DNA of 54,025 nucleotides from RGIG5952 sp045603485 (GTDB lineage Bacteria; Verrucomicrobiota; Kiritimatiellia; RFP12; JAAYLN01). The DNA lies in contig JAZUMF010000102.1 in assembly GCA_045603485.1 (NCBI GenBank), positions 1 to 54,025 on the forward strand. Direction: 5' to 3'. The notes beneath the pieces were generated by a model. The model had not been told where the DNA came from and made no database searches. It saw only the letters and a program-made list of their open reading frames with translations. This document shows positions 17,029-25,247 of the stretch, piece by piece (position 1 is the first letter of the stretch; the number at the start of each line of letters is the position of its first letter). The position numbers and the translations under genes are program-made.

Positions 17029-18012
17029 TTAAAGCGTCGTGATCAAAACTTCACTATTGTTATCATCGGGGACAAGCGTAAACCTTAAAAGTGCGGCAGG
17101 TATCAATGCCGAGGCGCCCAATGGCAGTCGGCTCTCACAGCCATCAGCGATAATTGAAAAGCCGCCCTTGCTTGCAAAAAGCGCATAAAAACTCTCTCCG
17201 GTATGCTCAACGGTAAATGAAGCGTCGCTATTTTGCAATTTGCAAATTCTAAAATAAGGAGTCTTAATACACTCCTGAAGTGGACTGCCCGCTATTGGAG
17301 AAGGAGCAGTGGGCTTTGATGGCTCAATTGACCAATCGATTGAACGCATTGCCTGAGCAATATGAAGCTCACGGGGATTCCCCTGTGCGTCAACCCTGCC
17401 CCAATCATAAAAACGGTAAGTCGTATTCGAACTTTGCTGAACCTCATAGATAAGGCTCCCGGCGCCGATGGCATGGACAAGCCCAGCCGGGACATTCAAG
17501 ACTTCGCCGGCAGATGGATAATGGGCGGCGAGCATTCCACCAAAAGAAGAATCGTCGGTTGCACAAGCAAGCTCAAAGGTCTCTCTCTTATTAAACGGAT
17601 CTTGAAAACCGCCGAAGAGCACTCCCTCACCGTTTAGGCTATACCAGCATTCATTCTTAATCTCATCTTTGTCAGCGGTAATGTCGCACAAGGATGGATG
17701 AATCTGGACGCTCAGATTTTCGCGAGCGTCAATTATCTTTATAAGCAGAGGAAATTTCGTTTCTGCTGGAGAACGGCTACCCAAGAGCTCGCGCCCGAAA
17801 GTTTTTGCAAGTTCTGCAAGACTCTGCCCCTTCAGCGCGCCGTCGCTTACAATAGACATTCCATCCTTGTGGGCTGAAATCTCCCATGATTCAGCACAGG
17901 GAACGGGAGTATCCAGACGCTTGAAACGCTTTGCGATATTCGTTCCACCCCAAAGATAATCTTTATAAATGGGCGTAAAAAAAATTGGCTGAAAAAGGGG
18001 CGAGGTAGACAT
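17029..18012 (-). CDS. manA: Mannose-6-phosphate isomerase (type I), 327 aa
   Basis: Interconverts fructose 6-phosphate and mannose 6-phosphate; a zinc cupin enzyme. Family pieces are PIYKDYLWGGTNIAKRF at the N-terminus, FPLLIKIIDARENLSVQIHP (zinc His), the KDEIKNECWYSLNGEG region, and VLNVPAGLVHAIGAGSLIYE with WGR. The length is that of the compact type I enzymes. It sits between the UDG-like gene (1 bp away) and the amidase gene (4 bp away). With manC close by, it supplies the GDP-mannose route. Confidence 0.93.
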   Translation of the reverse strand: MSTSPLFQPIFFTPIYKDYLWGGTNIAKRFKRLDTPVPCAESWEISAHKDGMSIVSDGALKGQSLAELAKTFGRELLGSRSPAETKFPLLIKIIDARENLSVQIHPSLCDITADKDEIKNECWYSLNGEGVLFGGFQDPFNKRETFELACATDDSSFGGMLAAHYPSAGEVLNVPAGLVHAIGAGSLIYEVQQSSNTTYRFYDWGRVDAQGNPRELHIAQAMRSIDWSIEPSKPTAPSPIAGSPLQECIKTPYFRICKLQNSDASFTVEHTGESFYALFASKGGFSIIADGCESRLPLGASALIPAALLRFTLVPDDNNSEVLITTL

Positions 18013-18013
18013 C

Positions 18014-18706
18014 TTACTTCTTCCATGGAATAGGCTTACCCAAACGCTCTAAAACCTTTTCCATATCCTTGACGGCAGAGCGACGAGCCGCTATAAATTT
18101 CACCATGAAGGCGGGATGGTATGTCGGTAAAACGGGAATTCCTTCAAAATCAAACCACATGCCATGCAATGCCGACAAATCACGCTTACCCAAAATTCCC
18201 TGCAAAGCAGACTCGCCCATTGAAACAATCACCCTGGGATTGACGGTCTTTATATGCTTTTTGACGGACGGCATTGCCTCTTTAATCTCATCATCGGTTG
18301 GAGCCCTTAGAGGATCCTTACTCCTGCAAATATTAAGCACTGGCACCGTTGCCGCATCATAGCCCATGGCTGTAATTATTTTGCGGAGCTGCTCCGCAGC
18401 CCCCTCTGTCTTATCACCATCAGAGGCACCGACAATCAAAAAGTCGGGGCCCGATGCAACAATCTGGGATTTTGGCTCTGTAGCCTTCAATGGAGTCGGC
18501 GGAGGCTGAGATATAGCCATCGGCGGCTCATTAGCGATAGGCTGCGACGCCTGAGGCTTTGCAGGCGGAGAAACGACAGCTGGAGAGTTGGCATTTCCAA
18601 GTTCGGAAAGTGCTTTGACAGTTTCAGGCTCAAGCTCAATCGTATTCTCGCCGCATTCCTTGCAGTAGCGTAAATAATCGATAATATCTTCAGCGGGTGA
18701 TGCCAT
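18014..18706 (-). CDS. Divergent uracil-DNA glycosylase superfamily protein, 230 aa
   Basis: The C-terminal two thirds resemble Fe-S uracil-DNA glycosylases (family 4): LNICRSKDPLRAPTDDEI, VNPRVIVSMGESALQGILG, LHGMWFDFEGIPVLPTYHPAF. The N-terminus has a C-x2-C (YCKECGEN) then a ~60-residue proline-rich linker. Two key features are off: the glycine-rich catalytic motif (normally GEAPG) reads VGASDGDKTEG, and the fourth cluster cysteine appears replaced (EAMPSVKKH). It may be inactive on uracil, have changed specificity, or lack the cluster. The ATG at 18706 is used; the ORF extends to a TTG two codons earlier. It is followed 1 bp later by manA. Confidence 0.75.
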   Translation of the reverse strand: MASPAEDIIDYLRYCKECGENTIELEPETVKALSELGNANSPAVVSPPAKPQASQPIANEPPMAISQPPPTPLKATEPKSQIVASGPDFLIVGASDGDKTEGAAEQLRKIITAMGYDAATVPVLNICRSKDPLRAPTDDEIKEAMPSVKKHIKTVNPRVIVSMGESALQGILGKRDLSALHGMWFDFEGIPVLPTYHPAFMVKFIAARRSAVKDMEKVLERLGKPIPWKK

Positions 18707-18726
18707 AACCAAACTTTGGCGCTCTT

Positions 18727-19617
18727 CTACTTGTCGTTTTTCAGCTTATCGACTATATCAATGATAAATTCCGAAAGCTGTTCCTTGAGCTCCTCACGAG
18801 CCAGTCCGTAGATGATATTAGTCTTGATAAAGCCGAGATGATTTCCGATATCATGACGGATAGCATCAATCAGCCGTCCGTGAATCGGCTTTGCGTGGGC
18901 GAGCATCTTCAAAGCGTCGGTAAGTTGAATTTCCCCACCCTTGCCTGGACGAACCGTATGAAGCGCTGGGAAAATATCGGGAGAGAGAACATAGCGGCTG
19001 GCAATTACCAGATTTGACGGAGCCTCTTCCGGAGCCGGCTTCTCAACCAAATCGTTGACCTCCCAAAGCTTTTCTTCCTTCTGCACACCTGAAAGCACAC
19101 CATACTTACTGACACGCTCAAGCGGAACGCGCTCCATAGCGACAACGCTCGTCCCGGTCTTTTCGTAAGCCTCTATAAGCTGCTTCGCTGCCGGAATGCC
19201 ACTCGTTGACTGCAAAAGAGTGTCGCCCAGAAGCACGGCGAACGGCTCATTGCCGACAAATGATTCGGCGCAACGAATAGCGTCACCAAGACCTAGCATC
19301 TGCTTTTGCCAGACAAAATGGATATTAGCAAGATTTGAGATGCGGCGAACCAACTGAAGCTGCTCGATTTTGCCCTTTGCTTCAAGCTCCCACTCAAGCT
19401 CGGCGCTACGGTCAAAATGCTCCTCAATGGCTCGCTTACCGCGACCGATAACCATCAAAATATCGGTAATGCCGGAGGCGACCGCCTCCTCTACGACATA
19501 TTGAATGACAGGTGTATCGACAATTGGAAGCATCTCTTTCGGAGAGCATTTAGTTGCAGGAAGAAAACGCGTGCCGAACCCGGCCGCGGGAATAACCGCC
19601 TTACGAACATTTGCCAT
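18727..19617 (-). CDS. galU: UTP-glucose-1-phosphate uridylyltransferase, 296 aa
   Basis: Makes UDP-glucose for polysaccharides and glycolipids. The signature KAVIPAAGFGTRFLPATK is near the N-terminus, followed by KEMLPIVDTPVIQYVVEEA; LGDTLL, VEKPAPEEAPSNL and GGEIQLTDAL are typical. Two in-frame ATGs exist: 19623 lies only 2 nt from AAGGAG, while 19617 is 8 nt from it and is preferred. It is between rfbA and the UDG-like gene. Confidence 0.95.
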   Translation of the reverse strand: MANVRKAVIPAAGFGTRFLPATKCSPKEMLPIVDTPVIQYVVEEAVASGITDILMVIGRGKRAIEEHFDRSAELEWELEAKGKIEQLQLVRRISNLANIHFVWQKQMLGLGDAIRCAESFVGNEPFAVLLGDTLLQSTSGIPAAKQLIEAYEKTGTSVVAMERVPLERVSKYGVLSGVQKEEKLWEVNDLVEKPAPEEAPSNLVIASRYVLSPDIFPALHTVRPGKGGEIQLTDALKMLAHAKPIHGRLIDAIRHDIGNHLGFIKTNIIYGLAREELKEQLSEFIIDIVDKLKNDK

Positions 19618-19629
19618 TGCCATTTCTCC

Positions 19630-20499
19630 TTATTTGCCGTCAGCCAAATCAATCAGATAACGGCCGTAGTCATTTTTCTTCATGCTCTCGCCAATGGCTC
19701 GAAGCGCGTCCTTGTCAATCCAGCCCTTACGGAAGGCGATCTCTTCCAGACATGCGATCTTAAGACCCTGCCTGTTTTGGATAGCCTCGACAAAAGAACC
19801 TGCCTGCAAGAGCGATTGATATGTTCCAGTATCGAGCCAGGCAATGCCTCGACTCATCATCTCAACGCGCAGGCGTCCCTCTCTGAGATACGCTAGATTC
19901 AAATCTGTAATCTCAAGCTCTCCGCGAGGAGACGGCTTGATGGTCTTGGCAACTGCCGAGACATCCGGCCCATAGAAGTAGAGACCGGGCACTGCATAAT
20001 TTGACTTTGGAACGGCAGGCTTTTCCTCAATTGAAATAGCTTTACCGTCGCCATCAAACTCAACGACGCCATAGCGTTCAGGATCCATCACATGATAACC
20101 GAAGACCAAGCCGCCGTCCGTCAGCCTGCCTGCCTGATGAAGCACTCCCGACAACCCTTGACCGTAAAAGATATTATCGCCGAGAACCAAAGCGACAGGC
20201 TCGCTTCCAATAAACTCCTCGCCAATGATAAAAGCCTGAGCAAGCCCGTCAGGACGGGGTTGCTCTGCATACTGGAAGCGTACGCCAAAGGCCTCGCCGC
20301 TGCCGAGAAGTCTCTTAAACGACGGCAAATCTTCGGGCGTGCTGATAATCAGAATATCGCGAATATCAGCGAGCATCAGGACAGAAATCGGATAGTATAT
20401 CATGGGCTTGTCATAAACAGGCAGAAGCTGTTTGGAAACAGCTCTTGTTATTGGATGCAGGCGAGTGCCTGCGCCGCCGGCAAGTACAATACCCTTCAT
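19630..20499 (-). CDS. rfbA: Glucose-1-phosphate thymidylyltransferase, 289 aa
   Basis: Makes dTDP-glucose, the first step to dTDP-rhamnose and other deoxysugars. The N-terminus MKGIVLAGGAGTRLHPITR and KQLLPVYDKPMIYYP are diagnostic; GDNIFYGQGL, ISIEEKPAVPKSNYAVPGLYFY and GELEITDLN follow. The length is that of RmlA. AGGAAAGGAT lies just upstream of the ATG. The rest of the rhamnose pathway (rfbB, rfbC, rfbD) is absent from the window. galU follows with a 12-bp gap. Confidence 0.95.
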   Translation of the reverse strand: MKGIVLAGGAGTRLHPITRAVSKQLLPVYDKPMIYYPISVLMLADIRDILIISTPEDLPSFKRLLGSGEAFGVRFQYAEQPRPDGLAQAFIIGEEFIGSEPVALVLGDNIFYGQGLSGVLHQAGRLTDGGLVFGYHVMDPERYGVVEFDGDGKAISIEEKPAVPKSNYAVPGLYFYGPDVSAVAKTIKPSPRGELEITDLNLAYLREGRLRVEMMSRGIAWLDTGTYQSLLQAGSFVEAIQNRQGLKIACLEEIAFRKGWIDKDALRAIGESMKKNDYGRYLIDLADGK

Positions 20500-20548
20500 A
20501 ATACTATCCTTTCCTGTCTTTAATAATCAGCCTGACGAATGCGTTAGA

Positions 20549-21601
20549 TTACAGCTCTAACTTAATCACTTCGTTCTTCTCGGCAGATTCAAAAATCACT
20601 TCAATAAGCTTTATCAGACGACGCTGCTGATCATGTGTGATAAGAGGCTCCGCCTCACCGCGAATACAGGCGCAGACATTCTGATAAAACTCAAGCCAAT
20701 CACCTGGTACCGCCTCAAGAGGATAGTGCTTAATCGTGTCGCTTGTACGGGGAGCCATCGTCTTCGTAAGGCCGACACCTGCGATAATCGGCACCGCGTC
20801 GCGATTTTCCCAATCCGACACCATGACGATTTCGCCGTTAAGTCCCCAGTCCTTGATGGTTGCAGAGCCATTCTCGCCAAGCATATACCAGCGAGGAAGG
20901 CTTATAAAGTTGGATGTGCCGACCTCCGCACGATAAACAAGACCGTCATCAAAATTCGCCTCGACATGGAAGCCGTCGTCGCAATTCTCATTGGTCACAA
21001 AATCCAAATGCGCATAGATAGAGACAATCTTGCGTGGCTGCGTCATCATCAGCATTTGATCAAGGATATGAATACCCCAATCAAGCACCATGCCGCCGCC
21101 ATGCTCCTTTTGATTGCGCCAATCACCTGGGATACCGCGGCTTCCGTGAACGCGTGACTCTACGGCAAAGACCTTGCCGAGAGTTCCCTTCTGATAGATT
21201 GACTTCATAATGCGGAAGTCCGAATCCCAACGGCGGTTCTGGTGAACGGTAAAAAGCTTGCCTGTGCGATTTGCAACGGCAATCATCTCCTCAAGGTCGG
21301 GTGTCGTCATAGTCACCGGCTTTTCGCAAACGACATTCTTACCTGCCTCGAGACACTTGATGACAAGCTCCTTATGCACATCGTTTGGTGTAGCCACTGT
21401 CACAAGCTGAACTCGTTCATCCTGAAGAAGCTCCTCCAATGATGAATATGCCTTACCGTTGTTTGGGATATCCTCAAGACGATCGGGACGAATATCATAC
21501 GCGCCGATCAACTCAAGCTCTGGATTCTCGGCCATACGCTTCGTATGGAAGTGACCCATACCGCCATGACCAATTACAGCACATCCGATTTTAGCACTCA
21601 T
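20549..21601 (-). CDS. Gfo/Idh/MocA-family oxidoreductase, 350 aa
   Basis: NAD(P)-dependent sugar dehydrogenase family. The Rossmann motif is AVIGHGGMGHFH (residues 8-19). The EKP catalytic lysine motif is in VVCEKPVTM (about 97-99), and the C-terminal substrate domain has HQNRRWDSDFR, GGGMVLDWGIHILDQ. The substrate cannot be predicted. The ATG at 21601 follows GGAG. It lies between def and rfbA; a 49-bp gap separates it from rfbA. Confidence 0.9.
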   Translation of the reverse strand: MSAKIGCAVIGHGGMGHFHTKRMAENPELELIGAYDIRPDRLEDIPNNGKAYSSLEELLQDERVQLVTVATPNDVHKELVIKCLEAGKNVVCEKPVTMTTPDLEEMIAVANRTGKLFTVHQNRRWDSDFRIMKSIYQKGTLGKVFAVESRVHGSRGIPGDWRNQKEHGGGMVLDWGIHILDQMLMMTQPRKIVSIYAHLDFVTNENCDDGFHVEANFDDGLVYRAEVGTSNFISLPRWYMLGENGSATIKDWGLNGEIVMVSDWENRDAVPIIAGVGLTKTMAPRTSDTIKHYPLEAVPGDWLEFYQNVCACIRGEAEPLITHDQQRRLIKLIEVIFESAEKNEVIKLEL

Positions 21602-21640
21602 AATTTCTCCGTTTGAGTATAAAGTTAAAGTTAAAAATCC

Positions 21641-22174
21641 TTATTCAGCCGCAAGACGCTTTAGCTTGCCTGCGACAGAAAGCCGTTGAACAGAAGAAAA
21701 TTTATCAATCATAAGCTTACCGTCAAGATGATCAAGCTCATGCTGGACAGCACGCGCGAGAAGACCTCTTGCCGTTGCCGTATGACGCTCGCCCTCCAAG
21801 TCGGTGTATTCAAAGGTGACCTGCATTGCACGCGAAACCTGTCCGTGAATTTCAGGGAAGCTCAAGCACCCCTCCATTCCGCGCTGAGTACCCTCTGACG
21901 CCGTGATCTTGGGGTTTATCAAGACAAGAGGCATCGCGATAGGCTTGTTGAATTCAGCGAGCTCATCGGTCTTTTCGCAATCGGAAGGAACATCGATTAC
22001 GCAAATAGACTCCACGCGCCCGACCTGCTCGGCTGCAAGTCCAACCCCCTGCGCCTCATACATCGTATCAAGCATATCTCCGGCAAGAGTGCGGATATCA
22101 TCCGTAATCTCAGTTATCGGCTTTGCCGGGGCTCGCAAAACCTCCTTGCCGTATGTGACAATATCAAGAACCAT
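21641..22174 (-). CDS. def: Peptide deformylase, 177 aa
   Basis: Removes the formyl group from the N-terminus of new proteins; an iron/zinc enzyme. All three motifs are present: GVGLAAEQVG (motif 1), EGCLSFP (motif 2, metal Cys) and QHELDHLDG (motif 3, two metal His and the catalytic Glu). There is a small insertion (CEKTDELAEFNKPIAMP) between strands. A GAGGAA ribosome-binding site precedes the ATG. It lies 10 bp after the CBM9-like gene, an unusual neighbour, since def often pairs with fmt. Confidence 0.95.
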   Translation of the reverse strand: MVLDIVTYGKEVLRAPAKPITEITDDIRTLAGDMLDTMYEAQGVGLAAEQVGRVESICVIDVPSDCEKTDELAEFNKPIAMPLVLINPKITASEGTQRGMEGCLSFPEIHGQVSRAMQVTFEYTDLEGERHTATARGLLARAVQHELDHLDGKLMIDKFSSVQRLSVAGKLKRLAAE

Positions 22175-22184
22175 GGTTTATTCC

Positions 22185-22859
22185 TCAACCGAAAACGAGC
22201 TTTGCGAATTTTTTAGGCTGGTGGAAATTAAGCGCAGCACCTACATCACTCCACATACCGTAATGCTCGCTGCCACCGCACTTGTAGAAATTACCGCGCC
22301 ATTCGTCACCCTTCTTAACGGAGCACTCGCCAAGGCATGCCGTAAACAGTGCAATAGGGATACGATACACGACAGACCATGCAATAGGCTCCTGAATCGG
22401 CTTCACAACCTTTTTAGGCATTGAATGATAAATTTCAACCTGCTTTGCCCACTCCTCAGGCACCTTTGCAAAATCAACAAAACCCGAGTTTGTGCGGGTT
22501 GGGTCGGTAATGCGGTAAAGCAGCATTGTGCCGCCGGCATTTATCTCGAAATTGAAATATGTAGGGCCCGGCGCAGGCTGAACAAAAAACTCTACGCAGC
22601 TGTCAAGACACACGGAATCGTTAAGATGAGTATGAACAACCTTCACAAAGGAATCCATTACATCGAAACGCACATAAATATTATGAGCGTCATAGAGCGC
22701 GCGGAAATAAGTTGTCGGGCGGATATTCTCCGAACGCTTGTGCCACTTTGCGATAGTACCGATTTCAGCCTTTTCCCACCCCTTGGCAGGAACACCGACG
22801 GTAGGCTCAAGAGATGGAGCCTTTGCTGCTCTATGAATTGTGTAAACCTGATTTTTCAT
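22185..22859 (-). CDS. Carbohydrate-binding family 9-like protein, 224 aa
   Basis: Resembles the CBM9-like/DOMON-type beta-sandwich that binds sugars: FRALYDAHNIYVRFDVMDS, then DSCVEFFVQPAPGPTYFNFEIN and WSVVYRIPIALF, with FYKCGGSEHYGMWSD near the end. No signal peptide is visible, which is odd for an isolated sugar-binding module. Such proteins are common in Lentisphaerota/Verrucomicrobiota-like genomes. It is the first gene of a run leading to def and carries its own promoter with the -10 directly before the ATG. The role is unknown. Confidence 0.75.
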   Translation of the reverse strand: MKNQVYTIHRAAKAPSLEPTVGVPAKGWEKAEIGTIAKWHKRSENIRPTTYFRALYDAHNIYVRFDVMDSFVKVVHTHLNDSVCLDSCVEFFVQPAPGPTYFNFEINAGGTMLLYRITDPTRTNSGFVDFAKVPEEWAKQVEIYHSMPKKVVKPIQEPIAWSVVYRIPIALFTACLGECSVKKGDEWRGNFYKCGGSEHYGMWSDVGAALNFHQPKKFAKLVFG

Positions 22860-22865
22860 AATTCT

Positions 22866-22874
22866 ATTTTACCA
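22866..22874 (-). promoter_or_regulatory. Extended -10 promoter directly before the CBM9-like gene
   Basis: TGG-TAAAAT on the minus strand, ending 6 nt before the ATG at 22859. There is no Shine-Dalgarno, so a leaderless message is likely. Confidence 0.5.
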
Positions 22875-22909
22875 CATTATGGAATGACACGCTCTACAAA
22901 ACCTTAAAA

Positions 22910-24130
22910 TCAAGAAATCTTTTTTGAAGTGTTTTTTGGAACAGTCAATGCAAATGCACTATTGGCAAGAGCCAAAACTGCCGCCGAAGCAAAGAGAACT
23001 CCTGCCCCGTAACGATCAAAGACCCAGCCACCCAAAATTGCATAAAAGATTGTGATAAAGTGATTCACAGAAATTCCCGCCGAAAGAGTAGCCGTCAACT
23101 CCTCCTGTGAATCGGAAAGCGTCCTGGCATAAAGGTTTGTAGCAATTGAAGCATTTGACAAAATGGCATCCAAAATGTAATTTACGCAAACGACGGCTAT
23201 GGCGACTTTAGGAGGAAAGAGCTCATTGGCAAAACCGTAAAGGACGCAAACGACACTCAAAATGACTGTATCCCAAATCATTACATTGCGATACCCCCAG
23301 CGATCTGTAAGCCTTCCTATAAGCCTACCTCCCCAAAGCGCCGTCAGGCAGGCGCTTATTCCGAAGAGAAGGGCTATATCCTTGGTCGCCATTCCATAAA
23401 CCTTAATAAGTACAAATGGGCCAAAGGTAAAAAACACTTGCTTGCGCGCACCATAAAAAAGCTCAAGAGCATAAAATTTAGAATACTTCCGCCTAAAATA
23501 GAATGACGGACGCGCTCTACCTGGAAGGCCCGCATTACCCATTCGCGATACAAGAATTACACCCACGGCAAGCAAAAGCATAACGCAGAACCAAACGATA
23601 TTGTAAAGGCTCCGATGGCTCCCCTCACCCAAAAGATGCGTTCCTGCAAAAAATATTGCGGCGACGGCAAGACTGCCGATAACAGTACCGGCGTTTATGG
23701 CACTGGTCATAACTCCAAGCGACTCGCCGCTTTTACCCTCTCTGGCAATCGACAAAGCAATCGATTGCCTCACAGGCATAACAAGATGCTCACCCAATGC
23801 CCAGGCAGTTATAAAAGCGACCGCCCCCATCCATGGAACCGGAATGATAAGCATACCGGCCGCAATAAGAGAAATTACGATTCCTATTCGGAATATATGC
23901 AAATCGGTATACTTGCGGAGCAATGCAAAAATAGCGATTAAAAGCACCCCGGGCATCTCACGCAAAAATTCCAGAACGCCTCTGTCAACGCCATCAATGT
24001 TATATGTTTCAACGAGAAAATTGTTGAAAACCGCCTGAAAACAGCCGACACCAATACCCCATACGAGAATACTGGTGAAAAAAGCGGCCCAGCCCGATTC
24101 AGGCTGAAAAATCGAATTGTATGATTTCAT
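22910..24130 (-). CDS. Major facilitator superfamily transporter, 406 aa
   Basis: About twelve transmembrane helices in two halves, with a loop FGARKQVFFTFGPF and the MFS-type GGRLIGRLTDRWGYRN between helices 8 and 9 (G-x-L-x-D-R-x-G type motif). The N-terminal half carries FLREMPGVLLIAIFALLRKY. The substrate is unknown; the SGNH esterase upstream (27 bp) hints at a small carbohydrate. The ATG at 24130 is used rather than the TTG at 24139. Confidence 0.85.
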   Translation of the reverse strand: MKSYNSIFQPESGWAAFFTSILVWGIGVGCFQAVFNNFLVETYNIDGVDRGVLEFLREMPGVLLIAIFALLRKYTDLHIFRIGIVISLIAAGMLIIPVPWMGAVAFITAWALGEHLVMPVRQSIALSIAREGKSGESLGVMTSAINAGTVIGSLAVAAIFFAGTHLLGEGSHRSLYNIVWFCVMLLLAVGVILVSRMGNAGLPGRARPSFYFRRKYSKFYALELFYGARKQVFFTFGPFVLIKVYGMATKDIALLFGISACLTALWGGRLIGRLTDRWGYRNVMIWDTVILSVVCVLYGFANELFPPKVAIAVVCVNYILDAILSNASIATNLYARTLSDSQEELTATLSAGISVNHFITIFYAILGGWVFDRYGAGVLFASAAVLALANSAFALTVPKNTSKKIS

Positions 24131-24157
24131 TTGATTCAAACGGCTCCCGGCGACAAT

Positions 24158-25168
24158 CTATTCTAAATTCAATACCTGCTTCAACCCATTGGCGTAGTGT
24201 GAAAATCCCTCGTCATTAGGGTGCAGATATAAGTCGGAGAAGAAATCCTCCGAGTGAGGCACTAAATCAATTCCAGAGATCAAAGTAGCGTTATCGATAC
24301 CGTCGACAACAGACCGCATAAAGCCCTCAATACTCTCAAACGGTCCGCATGGTCTTTCAAGGTCATTATCCTTACGCCAAATAGGAGAAATCACAAAGAT
24401 ACTCGATAAAGGATAGGTATTGCGCAAATTCTCAATAAACCCCGAACAATTATTTTCAAAGTCATCTCTTTGGCATTTTTTCCAATCATTAGTGCCGTAT
24501 GCAACAGAAATACAGTCAGGAGTAAAATTCTCCCTAGTCTTTGCGAGCTCAGGCCAGAAGACCTCCGCGCCAATACCCTTGTTATACTCCTGAGCGTTCA
24601 GAAACGCCGCCAACTTCGAAGCATACTTGTTAGATGGATGCAAAGCATCGTAACCATGTGTAATAGAATCGCCAAAGGCAAGAAGAGTCTTCTGCGGCTT
24701 CACAGGATTGACATCTGCGCCGTCGTCCAAAGCAATCTCGCCGATTCGCATATTTACAGACCATGGCAAATAAAGCGAAACTGTCTTCATCCCCTTACCC
24801 AAATCAAAAGACCTCTCAAAAGGATCAAGAGAAAGCTTCACCGTTGTATAAGCTTTAGGCAAAGAAATCCCCTCAAAATTATTGACCGAATCGCTGTAGA
24901 CGCCATTAACAAATAAATCGGCAGCGTAGTATGCCCTACTGCTCCCTGGAGTTACCGTACCTTTAAGAAAAAGCCTCTCGCTATTTGTTTCAAAAGAAAG
25001 CCTGACTCCCGAAGTGGCAAATGTCTTCTTGTAAAAATCGGCACTCCGCTCTTTATACAGAAGCTCCTGTTCCCTCGTAAAACGGTGAAAACAGAAATAT
25101 CCGTCAACCACATCAACATAAGCGGCGCCAAAGGTAATTGCCGCAACTTTATCGTAATCCAAAGTCAT
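24158..25168 (-). CDS. SGNH/GDSL-family hydrolase, 336 aa
   Basis: Likely carbohydrate esterase. An N-terminal beta-sandwich (about 1-155) precedes the SGNH domain, the layout of CE2-like acetylxylan esterases and relatives. Catalytic blocks are FGDSITHG (Ser, about 165), GTNDW (Asn, about 226) and LHPND (His, about 314). No signal peptide is visible. GGAGGAG lies just upstream of the ATG. It is first in the run with the MFS gene, divergent from the U32 gene. Confidence 0.88.
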   Translation of the reverse strand: MTLDYDKVAAITFGAAYVDVVDGYFCFHRFTREQELLYKERSADFYKKTFATSGVRLSFETNSERLFLKGTVTPGSSRAYYAADLFVNGVYSDSVNNFEGISLPKAYTTVKLSLDPFERSFDLGKGMKTVSLYLPWSVNMRIGEIALDDGADVNPVKPQKTLLAFGDSITHGYDALHPSNKYASKLAAFLNAQEYNKGIGAEVFWPELAKTRENFTPDCISVAYGTNDWKKCQRDDFENNCSGFIENLRNTYPLSSIFVISPIWRKDNDLERPCGPFESIEGFMRSVVDGIDNATLISGIDLVPHSEDFFSDLYLHPNDEGFSHYANGLKQVLNLE

Positions 25169-25195
25169 AATACTCCTCCATCAAGACAAATGATT

Positions 25196-25204
25196 ATTAT
25201 ATCA
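25196..25204 (-). promoter_or_regulatory. Extended -10 promoter of the SGNH-MFS unit
   Basis: TGA-TATAAT on the minus strand, 27 bp before the ATG at 25168, leaving room for the GGAGGAG ribosome-binding site. No good -35 at the usual distance. Confidence 0.5.
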
Positions 25205-25231
25205 CAATAAATAAAGCGGCCCTCACAGTTA

Positions 25232-25240
25232 TGCTATAAT
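25232..25240 (+). promoter_or_regulatory. Extended -10 promoter directly before the U32 gene
   Basis: TGC-TATAAT, 7 nt before the ATG at 25248, no Shine-Dalgarno between. The clearest leaderless-type promoter in the window. Confidence 0.6.
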
Positions 25241-25247
25241 ACTTGAT

